Shown here: piece after piece, positions 39,472 through 48,466 of the stretch
Layout: every line of letters begins with the position of its first letter
Numbering within the stretch: position 1 is the stretch's first letter
NCBI GenBank assembly: GCA_029257405.1
Contig: JARIBO010000050.1
Location: 83,630-147,629 of the forward strand
Direction: 5' to 3'
Length of the DNA stretch: 64,000 nt
DNA from: Caryophanales bacterium
GTDB lineage: Bacteria > Bacillota > Bacilli > Bacillales > Amphibacillaceae
The notes under the pieces: generated by a model
Told to the model about the DNA's origin: nothing
Database searches by the model: none
What the model saw: the letters and a program-made list of their open reading frames with translations, nothing else
Translations under genes and position numbers: made by a program

Positions 39472-40146
39472 ATGCTACAAAAGTTATATGATTGGATTGA
39501 TGACCGCGTAGACGTTACGCCTATCTGGCGTGACATTGCAGATCATGAGGTTCCAGAGCACGTTAACCCAGCCCATCATTTCTCAGCATTTGTTTATTGC
39601 TTTGGTGGTCTAACATTTTTCGTTGTTGTTATACAAATTTTATCAGGAATGTTTTTAACTATGTATTACGTTCCAGATATCGAAAATGCTTGGGAATCAG
39701 TTTATTACTTACAAACACAAGTTGCACACGGTCAAATAGTTCGTGGAATGCACCATTGGGGTGCTAGTGTTGTTATTGTAATGCTATTATTACATACAAT
39801 GCGTGTATTTTTCCAAGGAGCTTATAAAAAACCACGTGAATTAAACTGGATGGTCGGAGTATTAATATTCTTCGTTATGTTAGGTTTAGGTTTCACAGGT
39901 TACTTATTACCTTGGGATAACAAAGCTTACTTTGCTACACAAGTAGGACTTGAAATCGCAGAACAAGTTCCATTTATCGGAACTTACTTAAAAACATTAC
40001 TAGCTGGTGATCCAACAATTGTTGGAGCTCAGACGTTGACTAGATTCTTTGCAATTCATGTCTTCTTCTTACCAGGAGCTTTATTTGGACTATTAGCAGC
40101 ACACTTTATTTTAATTCGTAGACAAGGTATTTCTGGACCATTATAA
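39472..40146 (+). CDS. qcrB: Menaquinol:cytochrome c reductase, cytochrome b subunit
   Basis: 224-residue b6-type cytochrome with four membrane helices and the paired histidines that hold two b haems (RGMHHWGAS and AIHVFFLPGALFGLLAAHF). GYLLPWDNKAYFATQVG is a quinone-site signature. The start is six bases after the qcrA stop, with AGAGGAGG upstream. Confidence 0.95.
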   Translation: MLQKLYDWIDDRVDVTPIWRDIADHEVPEHVNPAHHFSAFVYCFGGLTFFVVVIQILSGMFLTMYYVPDIENAWESVYYLQTQVAHGQIVRGMHHWGASVVIVMLLLHTMRVFFQGAYKKPRELNWMVGVLIFFVMLGLGFTGYLLPWDNKAYFATQVGLEIAEQVPFIGTYLKTLLAGDPTIVGAQTLTRFFAIHVFFLPGALFGLLAAHFILIRRQGISGPL

Positions 40147-40161
40147 AAGGAGGGGAAAACT

Positions 40162-40944
40162 GTGAAGAGAGGTAAAGGTATGAAGTATGTTGGCGATTCA
40201 CGTGTGGACGCCGCAAAAACTTCTCAGATACCCAAAGACTATTCTGAGTATCCTGGACGTACAGAGGCTTTCTGGCCAAACTTCTTACTTAAAGAGTGGT
40301 TAGTTGGATCTGTCTTCCTTATAGGATTTTTATGTGTAACAATTGCTGCACCAACAGCATTGGAAGGTTTAGCTGATCCTACAGACGCAGCTTACATTCC
40401 ATTACCAGACTGGTATTTCTTATTCTTATATGAATTATTGAAATATGATTTTGCAAGTGGACCATATATTTTATTTGGTATTCTTGTATTACCTGGATTG
40501 GCATTTGGAGCTCTTCTTCTTGCACCATTCTTAGATAATGGACCAGGTAGAAGACCAGCAACTAGACCAATAGCTGTCGGTATGATGGTATTAGGTTTAG
40601 CTGCAACAATGTGGCTTACGTATGAATCAGCATCAGCTGTAGATTGGCAACAAATATCAGAAGATAATAAGCCAATTCCACAGTCAGAACAAGCAGCAGT
40701 AGATACGGATGATCCGGGTTATGAGATTTATTCAAATAACTGTTTAAGCTGTCATGGTGATGCATTAGAAGGTGGCGCTGCAGGTCCTGCATTAATAGGA
40801 ACTGAGTATGGTGCCGAAGAAATAGCTGATATCGCAGTTAATGGTGTAGGAGATATGCCAGCAGATATGTTCCAAGGTTCAGATGAAGAATTAGATGACC
40901 TTGTACAATTTATCTTATCAGCTAATGAAGATGCTAGTGAATAA
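40162..40944 (+). CDS. qcrC: Menaquinol:cytochrome c reductase, cytochrome b/c fusion subunit
   Basis: The N-terminal half resembles subunit IV of b6f complexes (PDWYFLFLYELLKY and further helices, about residues 45-155). The C-terminal half is a cytochrome c domain with C194-C197-H198 (CLSCHG) and a likely Met ligand in GDMPADM. This covalent haem needs the ResABC machinery encoded at 5.2-8.7 kb. GTG 40162 follows AAAGGAGGGG. 260 residues. Confidence 0.95.
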   Translation: MKRGKGMKYVGDSRVDAAKTSQIPKDYSEYPGRTEAFWPNFLLKEWLVGSVFLIGFLCVTIAAPTALEGLADPTDAAYIPLPDWYFLFLYELLKYDFASGPYILFGILVLPGLAFGALLLAPFLDNGPGRRPATRPIAVGMMVLGLAATMWLTYESASAVDWQQISEDNKPIPQSEQAAVDTDDPGYEIYSNNCLSCHGDALEGGAAGPALIGTEYGAEEIADIAVNGVGDMPADMFQGSDEELDDLVQFILSANEDASE

Positions 40945-40955
40945 TATCTAAAATT

Positions 40956-40991
40956 AACACCTTTACCATTTAATGGTGAAGGTGTTTTTTA
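40956..40991 (+). terminator. Intrinsic terminator after qcrABC
   Basis: 13-bp stem (40956-40968 with 40974-40986, one G-U pair), 5-base loop and six T. Confidence 0.85.
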
Positions 40992-41004
40992 TTAATGAAA
41001 TTAG

Positions 41005-41595
41005 GTGATCATTATTAAATTTAAATATTTATTGGCACAGAAAAACTTTTTAATATTATTATTTTTAATCAATTTATTTGGAACGGTATATGGTTATCTG
41101 TGGTATGAAAGTCAATTAGAAATTACGCCGACAATTTTCATTCCATTTGTACCTGATAGCCCGACAGCAACGTTGTTTTTTACAATATTTTTATTGTTTT
41201 TCATATTTGGTAAAAATGTTCCTTATATAGAAGCTTTAGCTATTACGTCATTGTTTAAATATGGTGTGTGGGCAGTTGCTATGAATCTTTTAACCTTATT
41301 GGTTAATGGAGAACTAATGTGGCAAGGATATATGTTAATTGCATCTCACGGAGCAATGGCTATACAAGGATTATTATATATACCTTATTATAAAATAAAA
41401 TTAAAACACCTTACAGTAGCTGCTATATTTTTGTTACATAATGAAATTATCGATTATGTCTATGGTATGATGCCTATTTATTCATCTTTATCTCTTTATC
41501 AAAATGAAATAGGATATTTTACGTTTTGGTTATCAATATTTACAATTTTTTTAGTTTATCAATTGTTAAAAAAGTATAATTCCGAGGAACTTTAA
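41005..41595 (+). CDS. ypjA: YpjA family (DUF1405) membrane protein, start uncertain
   Basis: 196-residue membrane protein with five or six helices; the INLFGTVYGYLWY segment and position after qcrC match YpjA of B. subtilis. Function unknown. The listed start is GTG 41005, but it lies within the only SD-like sequence (AGGTGATC, 41003-41010). ATT at 41014 is correctly spaced behind that SD and may be the true start. Confidence 0.75.
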   Translation: MIIIKFKYLLAQKNFLILLFLINLFGTVYGYLWYESQLEITPTIFIPFVPDSPTATLFFTIFLLFFIFGKNVPYIEALAITSLFKYGVWAVAMNLLTLLVNGELMWQGYMLIASHGAMAIQGLLYIPYYKIKLKHLTVAAIFLLHNEIIDYVYGMMPIYSSLSLYQNEIGYFTFWLSIFTIFLVYQLLKKYNSEEL

Positions 41596-41666
41596 TTGAC
41601 CTTAACTGACTTATTGACTATTATTGACTATATAACCTTATACACGCTTTAGGAGGAAATAATTCT

Positions 41667-42347
41667 ATGTCAACTGGTACATTTATAATTTATATTGCAA
41701 TCTTAATCATCGTGCCGCTGATTGCTCAAAGTAAAGTAAAATCTACTTATAAAAAATATTCAAAAGTAGCAACTTCAAGTAGAAAATCAGGAGCACAAGT
41801 AGCACAAGAAATTTTGAGTCAAAATGGTTTACACAATGTACGGATTGAAGAAGTTCAAGGTACTTTAACAGATCATTATGATCCACGAAGTAAAGTAGTT
41901 AGATTATCTAGTAATAATTATCATGGTCATTCAATGGCTTCATCAGCTGTAGCAGCTCACGAGGTTGGACATGCGATGCAAGATGCTGAAGATTATGCTT
42001 TTCTTAAATTTAGAACTGCATTAGTTCCTCTCGCATCATTTGGTTCAAATAGTGCAATGTTTATTATCTTAGCTGGGATAATATTTAGTGCTAATAATTT
42101 AATTGGTTTAGGTGTTTTATTTATGGGCTTTGCAGTATTGTTTCAATTAGTTACTTTGCCTGTAGAATTTAATGCATCTTCCAGAGCAATGGATCAACTT
42201 GTCTCTACTGGAATTATTGTTAATGCTGAAGAACGTGAGACTAAAAAAGTATTAAATGCAGCAGCCCTTACTTATGTAGCTGCGGCACTTGTAGCAGTAG
42301 CAGAATTGATGCGTTTTCTACTTATCTTTTTAAATAATCGTGATTAA
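41667..42347 (+). CDS. yugP: Zinc-dependent membrane protease, YugP family
   Basis: 226 residues of the Zn_peptidase_2 family. One N-terminal helix, then HEVGH (H98, E99, H102) for zinc binding, then two or three hydrophobic helices and the LPVEFNASSRAM segment that supplies the third ligand. Likely membrane-anchored with the active site on the cytoplasmic or membrane face; substrate unknown. AGGAGG precedes ATG 41667. This gene is not at this spot in B. subtilis. Confidence 0.85.
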   Translation: MSTGTFIIYIAILIIVPLIAQSKVKSTYKKYSKVATSSRKSGAQVAQEILSQNGLHNVRIEEVQGTLTDHYDPRSKVVRLSSNNYHGHSMASSAVAAHEVGHAMQDAEDYAFLKFRTALVPLASFGSNSAMFIILAGIIFSANNLIGLGVLFMGFAVLFQLVTLPVEFNASSRAMDQLVSTGIIVNAEERETKKVLNAAALTYVAAALVAVAELMRFLLIFLNNRD

Positions 42348-42426
42348 AAAAGGACTGACAATTATTTCTTCTAAAAGTAAAATTCACACTTTACTTTTAG
42401 AAGGAATAACTTATATCAGTCCTTTT
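42348..42426. terminator. Bidirectional terminator with two-tier hairpin
   Basis: Inner stem of 20 bp (42362-42381 with 42390-42409, one G-T pair, 8-base loop) stacked on an outer 11-bp stem (42348-42358 with 42416-42426). It lies between convergent yugP (+) and ypjC (-). Confidence 0.8.
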
Positions 42427-43297
42427 AATCATTTAAGGGTTTTTTATTATCATCTAGAGTAAATCCAACACCAAGTACTTCATGCACACTTGTTAATGTT
42501 ATAAAAGCATGAGGATCTATAGCTTGAATTGTATTCTTTAGTCTCATAATTTCACTTTTAGGTACAACACAATAAAGTATTTTATGAACATCTTGGGTAT
42601 ATCCACCTGTACCATCAATAATTGTTACGCCTCGATTTAAATTTTGAGTAATATCATTCGCTATTTCCTTATTTTTTGAAGAAATAATCATAGCACCTCT
42701 TGCAGCATATGCACCATCTTGAATAAAATCAATCACTCTAGCACCAACATAAACAGCAAGTAAAGTATACATGCCTTCGACATATTCTAAATATGTAATA
42801 ATAGATGTTGAAATAACAATTAAATCAAAAATAAACATTGATTTACCAATACTCCAACCGAGATATTTTTGAACGATGCGAGCAATAATATCTACACCGC
42901 CAGTAGTTCCACCATTTCTAAATACGATACCAAGTCCAACTCCAATAAATACTCCGGCAAAAAGCGCAGCCAGTGTCATATCAGAATGCAATGGAATAGA
43001 TAATGTATACACTTGAAAAACTTCTAGAAAAATTGAAACACTTACCGTACCTATAATTGTATAAATAAACATATTTCTACCTAAATATTTTAAACCAATA
43101 AAAAATACAGGTAAATTTAAAAGTATATTAGATATGGCTGGATTAAAATCCCATATAAAGTAAAAGAGGAGCGTGATTCCAGTAAAACCTCCTTCACCTA
43201 AATTATTTTGCATATTAAAGTGAACAATACCAAATGAAAATATAGCTGAACCGAGAATAATAAATAAAGTGTTTTTTAATCTAATACCATTTAAAAT
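42425..43297 (-). CDS. ypjC: YitT/YpjC family membrane protein, probable ATT start
   Basis: Membrane protein of the YitT family: about five or six helices, the NLGEGGFTGI and NGGTTGGVDIIARI motifs, and a C-terminal DUF2179 ligand-binding-like domain (about the last 85 residues). The first ATG in frame (43213) would cut off the conserved first helix. The 28 codons upstream encode that helix (NTLFIILGSAIFSFGI) and run back to a TGA at 43306-43304. The only plausible initiation codon there is ATT 43297, with AAGGATGTGA properly placed before it. This gives 290 residues. Function unknown. Confidence 0.8.
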   Translation of the reverse strand: MLNGIRLKNTLFIILGSAIFSFGIVHFNMQNNLGEGGFTGITLLFYFIWDFNPAISNILLNLPVFFIGLKYLGRNMFIYTIIGTVSVSIFLEVFQVYTLSIPLHSDMTLAALFAGVFIGVGLGIVFRNGGTTGGVDIIARIVQKYLGWSIGKSMFIFDLIVISTSIITYLEYVEGMYTLLAVYVGARVIDFIQDGAYAARGAMIISSKNKEIANDITQNLNRGVTIIDGTGGYTQDVHKILYCVVPKSEIMRLKNTIQAIDPHAFITLTSVHEVLGVGFTLDDNKKPLND

Positions 43298-43439
43298 ATG
43301 AGTTCACATCCTTTAAGAAATTTAGTATATTAGTTATACTTAGTTTAGCTGTATAAGATTATAAACGATAGTAAAGTTTAATCAAAGTAATTATTAAATT
43401 AATGTCCTAGAACTAAAAGTAAGCAAAGTAATTAGGGCG

Positions 43440-43448
43440 TGTTATACT
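43440..43448 (+). promoter_or_regulatory. Extended -10 promoter for dapB
   Basis: TGT followed by TATACT (43443-43448), 48 bases before dapB, with no clear -35. It lies in the divergent gap 43298-43496, which otherwise shows only AT-rich sequence. Confidence 0.5.
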
Positions 43449-43496
43449 ATTTAGTATTTACAAGTATTATACAAATATATAGTGGAGTGATGTAAA

Positions 43497-44291
43497 ATGA
43501 CAGTTAAAATTATTGTAGCTGGTCCTAGAGGTAAAATGGGAACTTCAGCTGTAAATATGGTTTTGAATAATGATAAATTTGAATTAGTTGCTTGTTTAGA
43601 TCAAAAAAATGAAGGTAAGACTTTAAATCAAATATTACCTCAATTCATAGAAACGATTCCGATTTATACAAATATGGAAAAATTGTTTAATGATATAGAA
43701 GCTGACGTTTTTATAGATTTAACCATACCTGAAGTGGGATATAAACATACTCTAGCAGCGTTAGAGAATGGTTTACGCCCTGTTGTAGGGACTTCAGGAT
43801 TTTCTGAGGAACAAATTAAAAACTTAAAAAAAATAGCTAAAGAAAAAGAATTAGGAGCTATTATTGCTCCAAACTTTGCTGTAGGTGCAGTTTTAATGAT
43901 GGAATTTTCTAAACAAGCAGCTAAATACTTTCCAGATGTTGAAATTATTGAAAAACATCATGATAATAAAGTAGATGCACCATCAGGTACTGCTGTAAAA
44001 ACACTTGAATTGATTAATAGTGTCCGAACTAAAAAATCACAAGGTCATCCAGACGAATTTGAAATTATTGAAGGTGCACGGGGTGCAGAATCTAATGGTG
44101 TACATATTCACAGCGTACGTTTACCAGGGTTAGTTGCTCATCAAGAAGTTATTTTTGGTGGAAAGAGTCAATTATTAACTATAAAACACGATTCATTCGA
44201 TAGAGAATCTTTTATGGATGGGATAGAATTATCAATTAACGCTGTTCTAGATTTAAAAGAACTCGTTTACGGGCTAGAACATATTTTATAA
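43497..44291 (+). CDS. dapB: 4-hydroxy-tetrahydrodipicolinate reductase
   Basis: NAD(P)H-dependent step of lysine/diaminopimelate synthesis. GPRGKMGTSAV near residue 10 is the dinucleotide loop; EKHHDNKVDAPSGTA is the catalytic motif. 264 residues. GGAGTGAT precedes ATG 43497. Supplies precursor used by LysA (0.5 kb) and for the cell wall. mgsA and bshB1, which follow dapB in B. subtilis, are absent before bshA. Confidence 0.94.
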   Translation: MTVKIIVAGPRGKMGTSAVNMVLNNDKFELVACLDQKNEGKTLNQILPQFIETIPIYTNMEKLFNDIEADVFIDLTIPEVGYKHTLAALENGLRPVVGTSGFSEEQIKNLKKIAKEKELGAIIAPNFAVGAVLMMEFSKQAAKYFPDVEIIEKHHDNKVDAPSGTAVKTLELINSVRTKKSQGHPDEFEIIEGARGAESNGVHIHSVRLPGLVAHQEVIFGGKSQLLTIKHDSFDRESFMDGIELSINAVLDLKELVYGLEHIL

Positions 44292-44327
44292 AACTCACGC
44301 AAAAAATAAACAAAGAGGATGACTAAC

Positions 44328-45455
44328 ATGTTTAAAATAGGAATTACTTGTTATCCAACCATTGGTGGATCAGGTGTTATAGCAACAGAACTCGGTATCT
44401 TACTGGCTGAAAAAGGAAATGAAATACATTTCATTACGTCTAGTATGCCATTTAGATTAGAGTGTATTAATCCAGAAATTTATTACCATGAAGTGGAAAC
44501 AAGTTATTACCCCGTCTTTAAGCATCCACCATATGATTTGGCTTTAGCAGCTAAAATGGCTGAAGTTATTGACAGAGAAAAACTTGATATTCTCCATGTT
44601 CATTATGCAATGCCCCATGCAATCAGCGCAATTTTAGCAAAGGATATAGCTAAACATGATGTGAAAATTATTACAACGTTGCATGGTACTGATATTACAG
44701 TACTGGGAATGGATAAAACATTTAAACCAATGATTAAATACGCTATTGAAAAATCTGATAGAGTAACTGCTGTATCTAATGATCTTGCAAAGCAAACAAT
44801 CGATGTATTAGAAGTTGATAAAGAAATCGATGTTATTTATAATTTTGTAAATGAAAACGATTATTATAAAAAAGAGCGCGATTTTTTGAAAGCAGGATAT
44901 GAAATAGCAGAAGATGAAAAAGTGATTATACATATTTCTAATTTTAGAAAAGTTAAACGTGTTGAAGATGTTATTAAAACATTTGCAAATATCCAAGAAA
45001 AGATAAAAGCAAAACTCATATTAGTAGGTGATGGTCCAGAATCACCTACAGCATTTGATCTTGTTGAAAAGCTAGGAATTCAAGACCATGTCATGTTTTT
45101 AGGTCGTCAAAAGAATATAAGTGATCTTTTATCCATCTCAGATTTAAAGTTACTTATGTCAGAACAAGAAAGCTTTGGCTTAGTTATCTTAGAAGCTATG
45201 GCCTGTGAAGTCCCAAGTATTGCAACAAATGTTGGAGGAATACCAGAAGTAATTAGTCATGGAGAAACAGGTTACCTTGTTGACTTAGGCGATACAGAAA
45301 CTGCTGCTGAATTAGCAATTAATCTTCTGAACGATTCAGTTAAATTAAATAAGATGAAAAAATTGGCTTATGAAAGAAGTAAAACAAAGTTTTCTTCTGA
45401 AATAATTTTAAATCAATATTTAGATTTATATAAAAAAGTTTTAAATAAAAACTAG
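44328..45455 (+). CDS. bshA: Bacillithiol synthesis glycosyltransferase BshA
   Basis: GT4 glycosyltransferase making GlcNAc-malate, the first step of bacillithiol. N-terminal CYPTIGGSGVIATELG and C-terminal ESFGLVILEAMACEVPSIATNVGG are family signatures. I chose ATG 44328, with AGAGGATGA upstream; the ATG at 44319 overlaps that SD. 375 residues. Confidence 0.92.
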   Translation: MFKIGITCYPTIGGSGVIATELGILLAEKGNEIHFITSSMPFRLECINPEIYYHEVETSYYPVFKHPPYDLALAAKMAEVIDREKLDILHVHYAMPHAISAILAKDIAKHDVKIITTLHGTDITVLGMDKTFKPMIKYAIEKSDRVTAVSNDLAKQTIDVLEVDKEIDVIYNFVNENDYYKKERDFLKAGYEIAEDEKVIIHISNFRKVKRVEDVIKTFANIQEKIKAKLILVGDGPESPTAFDLVEKLGIQDHVMFLGRQKNISDLLSISDLKLLMSEQESFGLVILEAMACEVPSIATNVGGIPEVISHGETGYLVDLGDTETAAELAINLLNDSVKLNKMKKLAYERSKTKFSSEIILNQYLDLYKKVLNKN

Positions 45456-45466
45456 GGGCTTTATAA

Positions 45467-46648
45467 ATGTTAGATAAACCATTTAAAGATGCAAATATTG
45501 TCATTCAAACAATAGAAAACCACGGCTATTCAGCTTATTATGTTGGTGGATGTATCCGCGATTATCTATTAAATAAAAAAATAAATGATATAGATATTGC
45601 AACCTCAGCATTACCTGAACAGATTCAGGAAATTTTTGACCGAGTCTTTCCTGTCGGGATAGATCACGGAACTGTGTTAGTCAGACATAATCATAATTCA
45701 TATGAAGTAACCACCTACAGAGGTAAAACTGATGACAGAGATAAAATAAACACTAATAATATTAATGATGATTTAAGTCGAAGAGATTTTACTATAAATG
45801 CACTTGCGATGAATAAACAAGGTGAAATATTAGATCTATTTAATGGTGAAAATGATCTTAATAATAAACTGATTAAAACAGTAGGTTCTCCAGAGGATAG
45901 GTTTAAAGAAGATCCATTAAGAATAATACGTGCATTAAGATTCTCAAGTCAGTTAGGATTTGAGATAGATAAAAAGACGTTAGAGACAATGATAGAATTA
46001 AAACCATTAATAAAACATATTTCTATTGAGCGTATCACAACAGAAATGATTAAGCTTTTTACAGGAAATTATTTTAATATAAGTTTTCAGTATTTATTAA
46101 TGACTGAAATATATAATGAGTTACCAATATTTAAAGAACATCAACAACTAATTAAACATTTGTCGCATAATGTAGTACCATTTAATCAATTTAGTGAGGT
46201 TATAAGTTATTTTTATTTATTAGATGAAAGTATTTCAATTAATCAATGGATTGCAGCTTGGAAAGAATCTAATCAAGTAAAAAGAGAAGTTATTAACTTA
46301 ACTAATGCAATAAAAAATTATAAAATAAATGGTATAAATGCGATATTACTTTATGAATTAAACATAGAACTATTTGGTTCATTTATTCATGTCGTGAATC
46401 TTCATTTCAAAAAGAGCTTGAATTATGACGAATTATTAAAACAGAAAAAAGCGCTTATTATTAATTCGCGAAAAGATTTAAATATCACAGGTTATGATAT
46501 TACGCGTTTATTTCCAGAACGAAAAAAAGGTAAATGGATTGAGGATATTATAAGTAAAATTGAAAAAGAAGTACTCCTTAAACGATTAAATAATGATAAA
46601 AAAATGATAAAGGAATGGATTAAATGCAATCGACTAGAAATAAATTAA
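45467..46648 (+). CDS. cca: CCA tRNA nucleotidyltransferase
   Basis: Adds or repairs the 3' CCA of tRNAs. Head-domain motifs YYVGGCIRDYLL and the metal site NDIDIATSA near residue 45, then the RRDFTINALAM and EDPLRIIRALRF motifs, are typical of class II enzymes. 393 residues. GGGGCTT precedes ATG 45467. birA starts 25 bases before its stop. Confidence 0.93.
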   Translation: MLDKPFKDANIVIQTIENHGYSAYYVGGCIRDYLLNKKINDIDIATSALPEQIQEIFDRVFPVGIDHGTVLVRHNHNSYEVTTYRGKTDDRDKINTNNINDDLSRRDFTINALAMNKQGEILDLFNGENDLNNKLIKTVGSPEDRFKEDPLRIIRALRFSSQLGFEIDKKTLETMIELKPLIKHISIERITTEMIKLFTGNYFNISFQYLLMTEIYNELPIFKEHQQLIKHLSHNVVPFNQFSEVISYFYLLDESISINQWIAAWKESNQVKREVINLTNAIKNYKINGINAILLYELNIELFGSFIHVVNLHFKKSLNYDELLKQKKALIINSRKDLNITGYDITRLFPERKKGKWIEDIISKIEKEVLLKRLNNDKKMIKEWIKCNRLEIN

Positions 46649-47607
46649 TTGATTTATTAGTAGAAGGATCAAAACAAGAAGAGTTTATTTCTGGTCAATT
46701 ACTTTCAGAAAAATTAAACATTTCAAGAAGTGCGATATGGAAACATATGAACGAGTTAAAAAAAGATGGTTATATCATTGAAGGTATTTCTCGCAAAGGA
46801 TATAAAATTATAAGTTATCCTAATAAATTAAGTGAAAATACAATAAAGTGGGGTTTAGAAACAGAATGGTTAGGTCATCATATCATTCATAAAGAATCTG
46901 TTTCCTCTACTCAAAAATTAGCTCATATTGCAGCGCTTGATGGCGCTGAACATGGAACAATTGTTATTGCTGACGAACAAACCGGGGGTAAAGGTAGATC
47001 AGACCGCTCATTTCATTCTAAAAAAGATGAGGGTATCTGGATGAGTATTTTATTAAGACCTGATATATTACCTTATGAAGCACCTCAGTTAACCCTTTTA
47101 ACAGCAACAATTTTAGCACAGGTAATTGACCAATATGAAGGCATTCAACCACAAATTAAATGGCCCAATGATATTTTAATAAATGGGAAGAAAATTGCTG
47201 GAATTTTAACAGAAATGCAAGCAGAACAAGATAAGGTATTATACGTTGTAATTGGCATAGGAATTAATGTAAACCAGAAGATAGAAAGTTTTCCAAAAGA
47301 TATTCAATCAAGGGTAACATCACTAGGTATTGAAAAAAATGGAAATATTGATATGATTAAGTTAATCCAAAATATTATTGAATCTTTTGAAGAGAAATTT
47401 GATTTATATTTAGAACATGGTTTTCCCAACGTTAAAACAACATGGGAAAAATATGGTTTTAGAATTAATGAACAACTTGAAATAAAAACAAGTCGTGAAA
47501 CATGGCTTGGTAAATTTCTAGGTATTGCAGAAGATGGAGCTCTCTTAGCCGAAAGAGATTCAGGTGTAACAGAAAAAATTTATTCAGCTGAAATATCATG
47601 GTTTTAA
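46624..47607 (+). CDS. birA: Bifunctional biotin ligase / biotin operon repressor
   Basis: N-terminal winged helix (about residues 5-62, SEKLNISRSAIWKHMNELK) for DNA binding, then a biotin-protein ligase domain with GGKGRSDRSF (biotinyl-AMP loop) and KWPNDILINGKKIAGIL. 327 residues. The ATG lies in the end of cca, with AAAGGAATGG upstream, so the pair is coupled. Order cca-birA-panB matches B. subtilis. Confidence 0.93.
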   Translation: MQSTRNKLIDLLVEGSKQEEFISGQLLSEKLNISRSAIWKHMNELKKDGYIIEGISRKGYKIISYPNKLSENTIKWGLETEWLGHHIIHKESVSSTQKLAHIAALDGAEHGTIVIADEQTGGKGRSDRSFHSKKDEGIWMSILLRPDILPYEAPQLTLLTATILAQVIDQYEGIQPQIKWPNDILINGKKIAGILTEMQAEQDKVLYVVIGIGINVNQKIESFPKDIQSRVTSLGIEKNGNIDMIKLIQNIIESFEEKFDLYLEHGFPNVKTTWEKYGFRINEQLEIKTSRETWLGKFLGIAEDGALLAERDSGVTEKIYSAEISWF

Positions 47608-47625
47608 TAGGAGGAATTTATTCTA

Positions 47626-48453
47626 ATGTTAATGAATCGAGATTTTCTAAAAATGAAAGCAAATAATGAAAAAATTGTTATGGTAACTGCTTATGATTAT
47701 CCATCCGCAAAACAAGCTGAGGAAGCTAAAACAGATATGATTTTAGTAGGTGACTCATTAGGGATGGTCGTATTAGGTTATAATTCAACAACAGAAGTTA
47801 CAATAGATGATATGACACATCATGCTAAGGCCGTTAGACGTGGAGCACCTAACACGTATATGGTAGTTGATATGCCATTTATGTCTTATTATGGCTCAAT
47901 CGATGTATCAATTGAAAATGCTCGTAATGTATTTCAAAAATCTAATGCTCAGGCTTTAAAATTAGAAGGTGCATCAAAAGAAATTCTCGAATTAATTAGA
48001 CGCTTAACTGACGGGGGTATACCAATTGTAGGTCACATTGGATTAACGCCTCAAACACATAATGTATTAGGTGGTTATCGTCTCCAAGGTAATGATTCAG
48101 ATGGTTCAAACGAACTATTAAAACAAGCAAAGTCGCTTGAAGCAAGTGGTGCCCAAGCATTAGTATTAGAATGTATTCCTAAAGAGCTTGCAAAAATTAT
48201 TACTGAAGCATTAAGTATTCCTGTCATTGGAATTGGCGCAGGGATTGATTGTGATGGTCAAGTACTTGTCTATCATGATATTTTACAATATGGTGTGAAT
48301 AGATTACCCAAATTTGTAAAAACATATGCTGATTTCAATGAAGTTGGTGTAACAGGTATAAAAGCATACGTTTCTGACGTTAGAAATAAATCATTTCCAA
48401 CAGAGCCGTATACATATAAAATTAAAAATATCGACGATTTACCAAAAACATAA
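47626..48453 (+). CDS. panB: 3-methyl-2-oxobutanoate hydroxymethyltransferase
   Basis: First committed step to pantothenate: ketopantoate from ketoisovalerate and methylene-THF. TAYDYPSAKQAEEA, the GDSLGMV metal-binding motif and GHIGLTPQ are typical. 275 residues. GGAGG lies 11 bases before ATG 47626; a second ATG at 47632 is possible. First of panB-panC-panD. Confidence 0.94.
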   Translation: MLMNRDFLKMKANNEKIVMVTAYDYPSAKQAEEAKTDMILVGDSLGMVVLGYNSTTEVTIDDMTHHAKAVRRGAPNTYMVVDMPFMSYYGSIDVSIENARNVFQKSNAQALKLEGASKEILELIRRLTDGGIPIVGHIGLTPQTHNVLGGYRLQGNDSDGSNELLKQAKSLEASGAQALVLECIPKELAKIITEALSIPVIGIGAGIDCDGQVLVYHDILQYGVNRLPKFVKTYADFNEVGVTGIKAYVSDVRNKSFPTEPYTYKIKNIDDLPKT

Positions 48454-48466
48454 AGTAGGTAATTAA

